DNA of 64,000 nucleotides from Sclerurus mexicanus (lineage: Eukaryota; Chordata; Aves; Passeriformes; Furnariidae). Under the pieces are notes generated by a model. That model saw only the letters and a list, made by a program, of their open reading frames with translations, ran no database searches and was not told where the DNA came from. Below, piece by piece: positions 42,601 to 57,600 of this stretch. Position 1 is the stretch's first letter, and every line of letters begins with the position of its first letter. The position numbers and the translations under genes are program-made. The DNA lies in NCBI GenBank assembly GCA_013396755.1, contig VWZF01002944.1, positions 396,240-460,239 of the forward strand. Direction: 5' to 3'.

Positions 42601-45600
42601 CAGAATTTTTTATGGTTTGAGCTACAAATGTCACAAAGCAAGTCTCCCAAACTGATTAACACTCCAAATGTATGGAAAGTATTTACAAGGCATCTCAAAT
42701 TCAAAAATTTAGCTTCAGGAGGGACACAGAGAAAAAACCTACCAGCTGGATTTTTAACTAGGCCTTCTGATATCTGTCTGACAGTAGGAACATATAATAC
42801 AAAATAATAATTTTACAAAAGACCTTTCTATTTAATATCACTGTTATTTCACAACAAAACCACAGTGTCCAGCAAGACCACTTACTGCTTGCACAATAAA
42901 CAAAGAATATAAACCTAGATCTGATCTTACAACAGGGGCTATGTATTTAACCTATGTGTTTACAGTTCATCACGGTATGATGGCATAGAAAAACTCTAAA
43001 ATCTCTTTCTAAACATCAGAAATGAAAACTTGGTGACAGAATGTGACCAGCAAAGTTCTACAGAGGACAGGCATTAAGTCCTCTCTCATTCATTTAACCA
43101 CTACAGACTCTTGTTCAGATAAGTGGCACTGAACTCCTCATGTCTGTAGTTTTATTTGTTAAGTTTATGGGGTTTCTTTAACACTAACAAATTAGTACAA
43201 CACTGGCTAAACCTGAACAATTAGAAATCAGCTTATGTTTCATTTGCACATGAAAACTGTACCTTTGCAGAGCGCTTTGAGATGTACTAAAGTAAATCCC
43301 ATAAGCAGCAGTAGTAGCAGAGTATGTTTCATAATGACCATGAAAATCAGTGATTTCATACTAAAGGGAGGTTGACACAGGCACTATCCAGGAGAACAGC
43401 ACAAAAAACCCCCCAGAACCCAGCATTCACTTCTGAGTCTTAGCTCCAGTGAAAGGGGTGAGTGCAGATGTGCCTGTGCCAGTCAAATACCACAGGGCAG
43501 CTCCCTGAGAGAGCACTTTGATTTTGCAGTGCACTAACAGCCACAATGTAAATATACAGCCACAGGACCACAGTCAGCACGTTTTGCACATCACACACAC
43601 AGTGGACTCGAGCTACGTACGTCTGGAACTGCCATCATCTTCTGAGTGACAATGTTGTCCAAAATGAAGGAAAAGGCCACTTGATCATCATCATCCAGGA
43701 GGGGATTAATTGCTTTTTCTAATCGAGCCAGTTTATCTTCCTTCTGCAATAAAAGTAGGGAACATCAGTGGCTGACCCTAAACCAGTAACTGTAATATAT
43801 ACTCTCCAATGAGTTCCAGTGAGACTCTCAATTACATTTTTATGAAGACACTTGTAAATAATGTAAATAATAGCCAAGATAAAAGCCTACATACAAGATA
43901 AAAGAACCTGAGGAAGAAATAAGCATTTTTTTTTTTTTTTCAGAAATATTCCAGTGAGAACTGTTAAAAATGGTAAAAATTCAAATACCTCCTGGAGTGG
44001 AAGGGAGAGTTCCCTTAATCTTCTACTGCTCTCCCCAAAGCCCTGGGTTTTCCTATGCACATCCTCTATCCTCAAAGTCTTCAACCACCCCGACCATCCC
44101 TCCCTCTCCATTCTGATCCCAACTCATTCACAAGACTTGCCTCTTTTAGCTTCTCATCACACAGGTCCAGCATGGACTGAGATATCTGTGTCAGTGAGTG
44201 CTTTGGCCCTGCAAACACACACAGCAAGCACAGCCTGATTAAAAAGGCCCATGTCACAATATGACTTCATCTTTACTCCTAAAGCATCACTGACTTTATT
44301 TCCAGCACAGGTGGAAGTATATCCTCAAGGATATTCTCAACGCACACAATTATTAAAGTTTAGGATGGATTTTACTGGAGAAAAAGTTATTTGTAGCAAA
44401 TATCCACACATTCTGTTAAGGTTTGGAAAGAAGCTGTGCCTGTGGAAGATTGGCCTCCAAGCCCTCCACCTCTGTCAAATATTCAGCGTATAAGTGACGA
44501 AATTTCTGTTTTCTTCACTAAATCCAGTCAGTGCAGCAGAACTGCTAAAGAAGGCAGGATGGACATTTAAGGAATATTCAAAAAAACCAGAGTTTTAAAT
44601 AATTTCAGGATTCCTCAGACGGGGAAACAAGCATTTGGAACACACCTATAAAAAAATTAATTTATTAGGATATATCAGGGATTATACTGTCAAAATAATA
44701 AAGGAAGCAGCAAGGACACAAACCCAGTGCTGTCAGTGTCACTCACAATACTGCACAGCCCAGAGAGACTCAGTGCAGCTGGGAGGTTTTTATATCTGCT
44801 GAATTAATACATTGTGGACAAAGATCTTTCTAAGAGCAGTCAGAATAAAGCTGACCCTCAGTGAATCAGCACTTTCCTCCAGCAGATACATGCTCTACTG
44901 CAGAATCTATGCTTTTTTTTTTTTTTAAACTAGCTTTCTTTCATTTTTTAAACTAGTTTCCTCACCTTCCCAAATGGGGAAAAATTTATTGCAACCAAAA
45001 TATGCAAAATCGTGACAGTAAAACTCCACTCAAAGCTGTATCTCCAAGCCACTGGATTCAACAGGTGTGAACTACTCCCATTTGTATCGAAAGATTCATT
45101 CAACAAAGGATGAAAACAATGTTTTGTTTAGCTTCACCCTGGTGGAGGAGATAGGCAGGACTTGGCCTCAGTGCAGTTTGAGTTAGCACATGCAGCAGTG
45201 TCTTCAGTCATTGAGAGATTCATAACCGAACTTCAGTTACTACTCCACAGTCATTAGTTATTGTTACATGCTAGGGTCCACTTCTTTCTTATTTATTAAT
45301 TAGTTCACTAACATTAATAGAGCCTTTCAGACATATCTGGAAAAAACATATGCTCATTATTGCCAACTGGCATAGAATTTATTCCACTTTTCTGCTGCTT
45401 TTGTTGTTGCTAAAAGTTCCACAGCTCAGTGTATCAGCAGGAACACAGTTCCCCCCATGTTTTTACCATTGTATGTTGCACTGTTCTTCACAATTAGCTC
45501 CAGGTGTTCCCTGAACTCCTCTCGGGATGGGTACTGCCTCTTACGGACATTTTCACGCAGGGTCTGCAAATCCATGGGCCGAGTAATGATCTTGTAATAA

Positions 45601-48600
45601 TCCTTGACAACTTTTGGATTCACAGGTGTGTGAAAGGGGTACGTCTGAGGATGAAAAGAAACAAATGCTTATTAACACAGTGCTGGCACAGCTAATCTCA
45701 GTTTAACTTCGACAGGTGAACAGACACCAATGTACAAAACCTTTACACAATCAGCTCCATAACTGAATCAGGGAAAATAAAACAAGCTCAGCCCCATGGT
45801 GGCCGTCACTTTCTTCTACAAAATGCTCTTTAACACCACTGTAAGAAGGAAAATCTCACAGAGAAGTCTCAGATGGTATTTTTTGCTTGCAGCACAAAAG
45901 TCAAGAAACAAGTTTAAAAACTCATTTCAACTCAAATCTTCCATTTAATCTTTTGATTTTGCAAGTTTCTGATAAAATCTGGTCAGAAAGAGAGAAATAC
46001 AAATTTTCTCCACTGCCACATACATAAAAGCATTACACACTGCTACATCAAGCTTCATCTGTCTTGTTCTGGTTTGATTGAAAAAAAAATCACACGCCAG
46101 CTTTGAATATGTATCCATAGAGAACTACTCAACATTACTTTTGACATGGATGTTTTAATCTCAAAAAGACCCTGAGCTGAGCTAATTTCAGAAATACTGC
46201 ACACCACCTGTGTGTGCAGGGCAGGGGGACAGAAAAAGTCTGGCCCAAGTGTCTACAACACAAAACCTACTTCAACCACATTCTTAAGACACAGGTTTTG
46301 GGTGTCACAGCCTAACTTACATTAGGAAGGTCCCTGATGTCATTGATGATGCCCTCCAGGATGGATGACAGCGTCACCATGGGATCTGTTCGCCGCCGGT
46401 GGATGGATTTATGGGGACGCTAAAGAAATGAGAGGCAGAAAAATTAAGGCAGTTCCAAGATGCAAAATATTTACTCACAGAAATCCTAGGCAATTCAGTT
46501 TATTGATTTACTGGGCAGCTATCTGTGTGGCACACAGGGGTTGCACAGGAGTAGTGAAGGACCTGGGCAGTTGGTATGGACAGAAAAAGGTGCTGCAATC
46601 AGCTCAGTGACACCTTCACTCACATTCAGATAATCACAGTGAACTGTTGTCCCCACTCGCCGCTTCTTCTTTGGAGGAAGCTGCTGTTTAGGAAACTTCA
46701 GGACCAGTGACTTCCTGCGAACCTCATCAGCACTGGGGACAAAGAAAACAGCATAATACTTTCTCCAGCCCTCTCGTGAATCAAGACCATTTGTCTCCCA
46801 GTGACTCTGGTTCCATCTGCCATAGTAATAGTTCTGCAGTAATAGTTTATGTAAAGCCCTGTCACTTTATTCCTGTGATTAATATACGTGAGTATTCCGC
46901 ACTAAATCTCTAAATAGGCTTTTTCTTACTATTCATCAGTATCTCTGCTTCTTCCTTTACCTCTCAATCAGTTGTTTTCCCAGGACAATTTTTGTTCCTT
47001 CTACTTTGATGAGTTCTTCATTATCATTGTGAATAACTGTTTTTTCCAGCTCTTCCTCCTGCTCCTCTGTCATTGCAACAGGGTTAGAAGGTGGGGCATT
47101 TGTTTGGTAGTAAAGAGGGCAGAACTTATTAGTCCTCATATGCCCAATTGCACCACATGCTCCACATTTTAGCTGCAAAAATACAAGAAAGGTGACAGAA
47201 TTCATAAGTGTGCTCCTAGTTGAGAGGCAAAGTATCAATCACCTTTAGTACATCACTAGAACAGGAAACTTCTCCACTATCCAAGACTTTCTGGCATGCT
47301 CTATGCAAGGATGTGCTTACTTTCAGGTCTGGACGCTCTTTCAATTTCTTGGGCTTCTTTTCTGGAGGGCCCTTGAGCTTCTCTTTCTCTTGGTTCCGTT
47401 TTAAGCGCCGTAACTGCTCCTGGATCCTGCGCCGCTCCTTCCGCATCTCCTCACGGTGCTGCTCATCAAACAGAGCAAACTTTCGTCTGGGTGGAAAAAA
47501 AACCACAAAAACACAGAAGTTTTTCAGCCTAGCTGATGATTTACCAGGTGCTTTCCTACCAGGTCTATCACTGCACAAAGTTCATAACACCCTCCGAATG
47601 GGCAGACATTAAATCTCTCTCTCTCTCTCCACATTACACTGCTGGGCTTCTACATTCGAGTCTACATTTCTTCATTCAAACAATAGTGCAAATAAAATGA
47701 AATAGTCTACAGGCAAAGTTAAAAAGGGAAATAAAGGAAAAGATCATAAAGGTGTTACATGAACTCCTCATCCTTGGTGGTCCGTATCCGGCAGTAGGCA
47801 TCGATGACCGCGGGTTTCCGAACCGTCTCACATCTCACATATTCCTTCCCATCCTCATCCCTAAACGTGCGATAGATCTTGAGGCGTCGGCCAGTGGCAG
47901 AGGAATTGAGGCTGGTTACGGAGGCAGTGTCATCATCTTTGTGAGAGTTTGCTGAGGCTCCCGAGGCTGATGTCAAAAGAGAGTGTTTTAGTTAATTTTT
48001 TTTCCACGCTGCAGAAACATCATTGTTTAAAGACAGCAGATGGTTTTGGCTTAAAGACTTCCAAGACACAAATGAAGGAAAACTTAAGCAACAGAAGTCT
48101 TTCCCTGGCTTGTTCATGTTCTCTTATCATGACATGGATCAAGATGAAAACAAAGGTAAGATACTGAATTACCCACATGGATTATAAAGCCAGAAGGAAC
48201 AGCTACAGCCAACAAGGACCCACAGATCTTTAAGTACAACCTGCAAGGCAACTACAACATGACCCTGAAGACAGATTCTCATCACAGGTATGGATATTTG
48301 GCAGAAGCTGGAGGTCAACTATTATCCAGCTTTCCAAGGAGCATTGCAACCAGTGAGCTAACCTTGCCCTGTGTGACCACAGAATCCTTCCAGCACCATT
48401 CACAACTTTGGTTGAGAGGTTTTGTTCAAAGTAACACTGGATATCTTTTCATAAAGCAACAATCATCGGGAAATCTTCCACATATCCCTTACAAAATCAT
48501 TCCAGTAATTATCTACTAGTGATTTATTCCAAATCAAAATAAATGGCAACAATAATGTTGATCCAGATACCACAGAGCTCAGCTTTGCTCACACGCATGC

Positions 48601-51600
48601 AACAGTGAACTGAGGTCGTGAGCACTGTCATACAGACAGAAGTTCATTCACAGGTCAAACATTTTACCTGCCAGTTGGGGAACATGTCAAGTTCTGTGCT
48701 GGAATGCACTTAAACACACCTGCAGGAGATCCAGCTCTGGCAGACACACTGACACAGCCCACAGTGTAATAGACATTGCTATCAAGCTGCAGATCGTGCC
48801 TATCTGTTCACATACAGAACTGTGTTTACACCTAAGATCCAATTAGAGAACCAGAAGCTGGTTGCAGGAACTATTTGTGAACGTATCTTCAGAAAAATAC
48901 TGAAAAACAGCTCCACCCAAAAAAAAAAAGAAAGGGAAACTTAAGCAGCAAGCAGCAGTGAATATCGAAATAAATACCAGAGTAAGTTTATAGTTCAAAA
49001 TAAACAAAAGCCATGGGGCAAAGAAAACACTTCACATGCATTTTCAGCTCAGCCAGTAACTGCTCAAGAGAAGGAAGAAGCCTCAGATAAGCATGTGTAT
49101 ACATTCTTCCTGTAAGGAATGCACGCTCTCTTGAGAGGCCTGATCAGCACATTTGCAGCCTGACACAACGTTGTGCATCCCTTCCCAGGCACAGTTCTGG
49201 TGGTTGCAGTTACTTACACAGCCCCTTTTTGTCTCTCCTGTCCTTTTTGCCCCTCTCTTTGTCATTGCCACTGTCTTCTCCCAGAAGCATCCTTTGCAAT
49301 TCCTTTCGTTCCTGCTCTTCTCTTTCCCGAGAGAGCTGAGAACTAGTTTTCTTGTTCTGTAACATATTCTCAATATTCTTTCCCATCTCTTCAAAGTCAC
49401 TGTCTTCAGCTGAGCTGCTGTCTGTGTCTGTTGACAGGATCTCAGTGGATTCCAGAACCCTGAAATAGGAGGCACCTTGAAAGTCAGTTGAAGTTGCCCC
49501 CCCCAGCTAAAAAGTTAAAAAATCAGCCTGTTACCTTCCCAGAAATACAAAGGTAAAAAATTATGCAAAAGTCTGAAAATTAATGTTGCAAATTACTACT
49601 ACAAGAACAGGCATAATATATTCCCTTCTCACTCCTCCTTGTAATCCCCATGTCTAAAAGACCAAATTGTTCCAAGCCATTCTTCTACAAGTTGATCTCT
49701 TCTTCATCAACAGTACTGTAGGCCCTCACCAGTCTCAGGTCTTGGGCCAAAACAAGGAATAATGTATGAATTCTTCTGGCAGCTCTAAAGAATAGGGCAT
49801 AGAATTGGTAGCTGCTATCACAGATGGAGGTGGCAAACTGCTCATAACAAAACAAAACAAAAAAAGGGAAGAAAGAAGGAAGGCAAGAAACAAGGAAGGA
49901 AACTGGATGGTGAACTACTGATCTGTGGAACAGCAGAACATCTCATGTCATTATAAGTGTCAGACTCTGGAATTCATTCTACCTTTCCAAAAGATCTGTG
50001 AGAGCAAGACAGACCAAGGGGACTAAGGCTGACCCCTAAATTTCTATTCAACAGCCAAAGGCCTCTTTCTCAGCGCTGTATTTTGTGGCCCCAAAGAGCT
50101 GAATTAACATCTACACCGCTACATATCAGTGAGCCCCAGGCATGCACAGTGCTCCACTTTTAAGGTGGGGACAGGGTGGGGGTCAAGGCTGCAAACATCA
50201 GATAAGAACTTACTTATTTTGTAAATCAAAGATGCGCTGACACTCTTCTTTGTATCTCTCCTGATGTTCTGCCACGGAAAACCGGGAGCCACGTGCGAAT
50301 TTGCTCATAGGACCTTCCCCTGAGCGAGCCTGCTCTGTGGACATCGTACGGACCACATCGATCACTTCCCACCGGGACAGCTTCTTGATCTGGAAAGAGG
50401 GAGGCAGACATACAACTGAGGGAGCTTTCCACAGCAGGCTGGAGTAGAAATGTGTATGCCCCTTCCACCATCAGCTGCTAAATCCACTGGGGAAGTCTGC
50501 ACCCTGCTCCAGGTGCACGCTCACCTCCTCCTCGGGAACTCCAAATTTACGCAGAAGCTGTTTGGCATTTTTGAGAGAAAGTCGGCGCAGATCAGCGTCT
50601 GTCCCAGTCACTGTCTTCTTCACTGGCTGGGGCTCTTTATCATCCTGTTCAGAGGAACATTCAGCCTATTAATGTCATCACATAATCGTCTTTCCCAAGC
50701 TCATCTGGTATTTTCTCTTCCCAATGTCCTGCATTTACTCCACTTCTCCCACATAACTTTCCAGTTATTGCTCCTTGGCCAGGCCAGCCTTGGGAATTGT
50801 ACCTTCTGCTGGGTCGGTTTATTTGGAATCTTGACGTAAGAAAATCCTTCACCACAACCAGTGGGATCTGCGACACCAGTCACTTCCAGGAGGCACTTCC
50901 CCTTCATGGCAGCAATGAAGGCTCGCGTGGTGTTCCACGGAGCCGTACGCACCTGCCAAGGAGGGAAACAATCACAATCCTGCTATATTTGTGCAGAATT
51001 CCAAGCTTTTAATTTTGGGTTCTTCCAGTCACGCTGAGAATTTTCCAGTTGACATAATGAGGGTGAATTCCACTTCTTGATCCACCCGTGGCCCTGATAA
51101 AACTGCAATAAGTAAGCGAAGTGCTAAGTAACTCCCAAAAGGCATTTAAAGTAAAAAGCCTAGTCCTGAAAGGCCCCAGCAAGAAGGATTCCTAAAGACA
51201 GGTAAAAGGCAGCAAAGTTGCCATGAAAGTTGTGTGAACATTGGAAGCACTGAATCCTACTTTAAATATAAAGACCTCCTTTCTCTCCTACCATGCAGGT
51301 TTATATATTGGTGTGCACACTCATGCATCACTCTGATGGTACCTCGTCATCAATCTTCATTTGGAAATCCTCTTCATTCTCCTCTTCTGGTGCAAAGAAG
51401 GATTTCTCCCCATAACCTGCATCCTGCAGAGAGATATTAGGGAAAAAATGAGAACCTGAAGTCTTACGAAGGTTACTGGGGAGACAACTAGAAGCATCTC
51501 TGTGGAGACCTGTCATGCTGAACAAGCACACTTCCACAGGTGGTTGGTTGTAAGATTCACTGTGACCCACAGTATCACAGATGCCAAACTACCCAGTATT

Positions 51601-54600
51601 TTCACAAATTCCATAACTAAATACTGCACTAGACTTAAAAAAAATCAGTGTCTCTCACAGTCACATACTGGTTACTTTCTGCTGTGCAGTTCCAGGTAGA
51701 AACACAGGCCCTTTCTTGTACCTTCCCCTTGCCACCTTTGAGGACAGCTAATTCAATACATACATAATAGATGGTAAGAATATAGTGTCTCTCTCTTTAA
51801 GAACTAAACCCCCTTTTTATGCAGCACAGAACTTACCAAGCTGCACAATAGGCAAGGACCTCATTTGCCTACTTTACAGTAAAAGTAGTTTTAGGCAGAA
51901 GGAGTCACCCTTCACAGAACTGCTTGCCGGGACTGTTTACCTTCAGTCGCTGCTCAGCTGCAATCATGCTGTAATAGGCACAGCACTGCTCTGGGGACAC
52001 CATGGCTCTGATCTCCTCCTCTGTTGGCAACCTGAAATCCGGCTTCAAAACCCACCAGTTTGAGTCCATCCCTGAAAAATGCACGGATCAAACACTGAGG
52101 AGTTTCCCACACGTGCTGGATGCCATCAGAATCCTAACTGTATTTCAAGATCTGGTACCCTGTTGCAGGGCTGGCAAAAGGAGCAAGTATGACAAATCCA
52201 TGACATTTAGGACCACAAAGTGATAGGGTTTTTAATTCTGTATTTATCTAAGTCAATACCCTCTCTAAGTTCAGCAATTGTTATGTAAGCAAAGTCTCAT
52301 ACATTCATGCTCATCTAATGTATAAACTACATTCCAAAAGCATTTAATCCACCTTTCACTTCCTCACCTCAAACTACTTTTCCTTGTGGCTGGCCTAAAA
52401 AGCTTTGTATTAGTATCTGTTTAACATTCTGCATATTCAAAAATGACAAAAGTCAGGCTCTCAGAGCACTACTGGACTCACAAAGGTGGGACAAGCTTTT
52501 ATTTGCATGGATATGCCTGCAAAATAACACAGCCACACTCAGAGGGAAGGGAATGTGTATGTGTTGGTGCTGTGTGTTGCTACTCTACAAGTAAGTCATT
52601 GCCCAAAGGGTTATTAGAAATGTCTGAACTGCTGTCACTCCTCAGCACCAGGCACAACTGTGCCAAAAAAATGTGCACTTTTATAAAAATCAAAACAAAC
52701 CCCTATCACGTTACTTTTAGTTCTTCAAGCAGATGTTTTCAAAAATGGCTTATCAGGACCTGCTCTGTTTGGAACTCCAAGAGCAGCCAAGAGGGGCTGC
52801 CCACCAAGTCAAAGGTTTCAATACCTGTGCGTTTGAAATCGGCACAAAGCTTGAGCCGCTTTCGGATGCTGCTCTCGGAGTGGGAGGGAAAGGCCTTCTT
52901 GATGTCCTCCATCCGAATCCTCCGGGGGCGGTCCCTGCTTTTCCAGAAGAGGCGATAAATAAAAACCTACAAAACAAGACTCTTTTGTGATGCCCGAAGA
53001 AACACAACGAACTCACAAAGGCAGCACAGACAATGCTGTTTCCAGTGGTTGTTTCAGCCTTTCCACTTAAAACTAGATCGTTTCTTACACATTTACATTG
53101 GTTTTCCAAGCCATGGGTCTCCTTTAGGCTCAGCTATTTTTGAGAATGAGATGTGCAAAAAATATTCATCTTGGAATTCTCTATTATCACATTAGAAACG
53201 TTCATCTGTGGAAAGCAGGGATTTTCCTGCTCTGCAAATACCTCTTGAGTAATAATTTTGAATTAAACTCATAGCAAATTACTAGAAATTTTCTCCAAAA
53301 TCTGAATGTGGGGATAGTTATTTGAATGCTCAAGGACAGTCCCAAAGGTTCACTGCCACCAGATCAAGGAAATCAACAAAGACCTACAAAGCAACTCTAA
53401 TTCTGTGCTGTGTAATAGGACTGTGATTCTTAATTCTAAGATTCCTTAATTGTCTCTTAGTAAAACCCATGTAACCATCATTTTATAAAGCACAACCACT
53501 TCAAAATTCATTCTAACATCTTCAGTTCCCTATACTTCTATATAATCTTGTAACCTGTTATTTAATAAAAAGCCTCTATCATATATTTATGAGATAAGAT
53601 GCAATTAAACAGAAGCAGCATGTTATAAACCACTGGCCAAATGACAACAACAATGGCCTGCAGAGTTAATATCCAATTCCTGAAGTTCTCTCACAACAAA
53701 ACAAACAAACAAAGTGGGTCATAGCAGGACGAGGAGCTCCCCAAATCAAGGCTGTCCACCTGAGGCCTATGCCATGGGTTTTCTTCCAAGGAACTCCAAA
53801 TGTTCTCTTACCTGCAGAAAATCTCTGATATGTGTGTTAGCTCGTTTAGAGTTGGGACCAGGAACTTCATAAAGTGGGCATTCCTGACCAACTACAAAAA
53901 TATCCACCAATTCTCGGATGTAATATCCTTGCCGCGTCCGGATGATCAGAAAATCTGTTTCAGGCATCTTATGTAAATAAATAGGGGCCCGGAAAAGATT
54001 GTTTTCAAATGCCTATTAAGAGAAATAAAGTTTGAAAGTCAAGTTTTGATCAAATTTCCTGTAATTCAATCTACAAAAAAAGATCTTAAAAAAAAACCAA
54101 AAACCCCAAGGTTCATTGCAATGGTACATCATCATTTATATCACAATCTGTGTAGATGTGCAGTCAGAACACTCCTTGATTATGCAGAGAATAGCCAAGG
54201 ATGAGGAACAGAAGCAGAAAAAACCCTAGAACAAATGCAGAAAGAGATTGAAGGGCTCTCTGGACCTACAGAGACACTTTAAAAAAAGGCAGAAAGAAGA
54301 CATATGCAGAACAATATAACCATGGAAAGCAGCCCAGGACACAGAGTTGGAAATGGGAGATGGCAACAAGGCAACAGAGCAAGGACTGAAGACTGCTCAG
54401 GAAAGGAAATTATAAGAACCTTGCTCAGGAAAGGAGATTTTAAGAACCTAACCAGAAAAGCAGAGAGCAGCAGAATTCAGCATTTAAAGGTAGTTTATTT
54501 ATAGTATTTATTATAGTTATTTATTTATATTTAAAGATAGTTGAAACTAGCACCAAGGAGGCACTCGACTGAGTGGAACTAGTAACTGGCATCCATCAGA

Positions 54601-57600
54601 TCATTAGCAGAGCAATTCTCAGAAAGTACATATAAGATTTCTCTCACAGATCCTGATCCATGATAAATCCATGTTTTCTATCCCCTCCAACACCTGTTTA
54701 CTGAGCTCTCCAATATTCAAGCAGCTTTGGCCTTCCACTCAGTACTCTCTAAGAGTATTTCTAATGCCATTATGAAGCAAAGCATTAAAAATTCAGTTCC
54801 TGCAATTCCTATCATTCCTACAACCATTAAAAAAACCCATAAAATAGAGATTTTTTTAACAAAGAAAGCTAAGAACTGAATTATTATCAGTAAACAAAGA
54901 GGTACAAACTGGAAATGAAAAGGAATCTGGGGTTTTTTTGGAAGCTGAGCATTATTTGTGATTGAATAAATAGGGCAGGCAATAGGCACTCTGCCTATTA
55001 CTCTACATTCAACGTATCTGTGTTTTCATGCTTGCTTTTCTCACCTGCAGTAACTGGCCTGGATGCAGAGAACCCAGGAACGGGGAAGTGTGACAATAAA
55101 CAGTCTCTCCATATTTACAGTCTGGAGCTCCTGGGTCTTTGCCAGGTTTCTGCAACGTGCAGTGAAGGTGCAGTTAGCACTCGGAGAGAGGCAGAGGGAA
55201 AATCACCGTCCAACAGCCAAGATGTGCATACTCACCCTTTTGTAGTAATTTTTAATCTTTGTTGCCATGCCAACCTGCATCATCAGAGGGGCGTTCTCCT
55301 CACTGTACTCGGCGAGGATGAGATCCCCATCCTTGCCAGTGAGGTCCTGTGGCGTGCGCATGAAGAACATCTCACCCCCTCCGGAGGCCTGGCGCTCCTG
55401 CTCCCTCATCTGTGCCAGGGGCAGGACAGGGTCGGGGAAAACACATCCTCAACGGGTCTGCCGTGCAGGGGGAGCCCCAGCACACACCAGAGGCACACAA
55501 AGAATTCTACCTTGGCTTTCTTCTTGATGTGCTTCAGCAGAGGCTGCACAGAGTGGGGCCCGGGCTGGGACAAGGCACCAAAGGAGTATTTCTTCAGGGG
55601 AGGCCGATGGAACTGTCGGAGCTTCATGGGACCCATATGGGTGGGAAAGAAGGGCTGGCGCAGCTCCACTGCTGGGATGGAGTGCTAACACAGGAACAGA
55701 GTCTCTGTTAAGAGTGGCATGCATCATCTCAAACCCAAGATCATGCTCCTGCCCTGTTACACCCTGCCTAACAGAACCCAGCAGTATCTTTAGGTCTTGC
55801 AGGAGTAATATGAGTGCACTGAAATTCACTTGTTGTCATACATGTTGCCTTTTGACAAGAATGCTTGGTTCCACGTATTTTCCATATATACTTTCTTTGT
55901 GTACAGAGATGACTTTAATTTTACTATTTCAACTGGTACTCAATGAGAGGATCTTTTTATTAACTGGGAACTAAATGTAAAGCCATTATCCCTATGAGTG
56001 GGAGAGAAGTTCATTTGGATTACATACAGTTTTCCCACTACAAAAGATGGTGGAGTCAGAGGAGATTTTAGAAAAAGTCACTGAATACCACAATGAAGGA
56101 CTTTTAAAAAATCACCTCTTAACCTGGGGCTAGTGAGCAGTAATTAAAATTCATCAGTATCTAAATTATTTTTGTAATATCCAGATTAAAAGACACATTA
56201 GTAGCAGTACAGCTTCACCTCTTGATAATCTGCACCCCTTTCCCCCCTCTCAGTATTGCTTCAGAAAGAGGACTATAGAAAGAGACACCAAACAAAAGCA
56301 TAGAGAGTAGGACACAGCAAGATCCAGCACCTAAACCTGTTTGATGTGGCAATCAAGAAAAGTTAGTTCAAACTCCTGATTTTAATTGAACAACATTAAA
56401 AATATCTCTCATGAATACTTAACTGACCTGCTGTAATCTAAATTCTATTTTTCTACAAATCATAAATCATATCCTCAGCTAGAAACCTCCTACACTCCAG
56501 CTGTCTCTCACTCCACAGTGAACACTCCTGTGACTACCTGAATGATGTTGCCTCCAAAGGTTCCTCGAAGTCCCTGCTGTTTGGGGTAGTAAAACTCATC
56601 GTTGGAGAGGTTCCAGGGATCCTTCACCTCTGGCTGAGACATGTTCTAATTCCATTTTCAACAGAGAGACAGAGGAGTCAAAAAAAAAAACTAACCCAAA
56701 AATCACTCCTTCATCATTCCCAGCCCACAAGGTGCTAAAGCTTATGCTGACCTGCTGTGGTTCTTCCTTGATGACACCTGTTTTTCCCAAGAGTATTCGG
56801 CTCTTCTTTAGAGAAGATTCTTTCTTATTCTCCTTGGATGGAGAGTTCAAAGTCATTTCTTCCTTTTCATCAGGAATTTCTGAAAACACAAGCAATTGCA
56901 CTTGTGGGGCACTTGTTCCCTTTTCTGCACCACAACCTGCTCCTGAGCTGCCCCTTGACCCAGACATTTCAGCCCTTTAGTTCAGTTTCTGGGGTGACCG
57001 CTCTCCTCCTGCACTGCTCCCCCTTTTCCTACATACAGGTTAATATGAAACAAGCTCAACAAACACAGAAAAGCTCCATGCTTAAATAGCTATGTTACCT
57101 TCTTCAGCAGGGAGTAGATTTGAGTGGGATGAGGGTGATCGTGGGGATCGCTTGGGGTATCCAATGCTCAACACAAAATTACTAATAATCTAACTGATGA
57201 AAGAGCAAGAAAGAGCAGCTGTCCTGCCACAGCAATTCTAAGGAGAATTATACCTAGAATTATGTTTTCATCATTTGGATCAAGTGTTAAGACAGGGGGA
57301 TCCAAGTAGGTTTCCATTGCCTGATCATCCCAGATGATATTGTCTTCCCAACGACCATACACCAACTCTTCATTGTCAATTGGGAAAATAGAGTACCATG
57401 GCTTGTCTTCATCCAGGGAAACTGCAACAAACATAAGGTAGAACCCTTGAGAGTTTTATACACAGCCTTGGCAGAAAACTATTTTAGAGCCCATCCCCAC
57501 ATCTTATTCCCTCAACCTTCCCCATCTTTCAGGGCTTTCTGGGGCAGGACCTCAAAAAGGCAAGAGAAAATTCATCTTGGAACCAAAGAGGAAGCAGAGC

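Noticed and set aside
55020..55688. 222-codon + strand open frame
   Set aside because: Antisense shadow over three TAF1 exons (55045-55149, 55236-55409, 55511-55684), whose - strand product is clearly TAF1.
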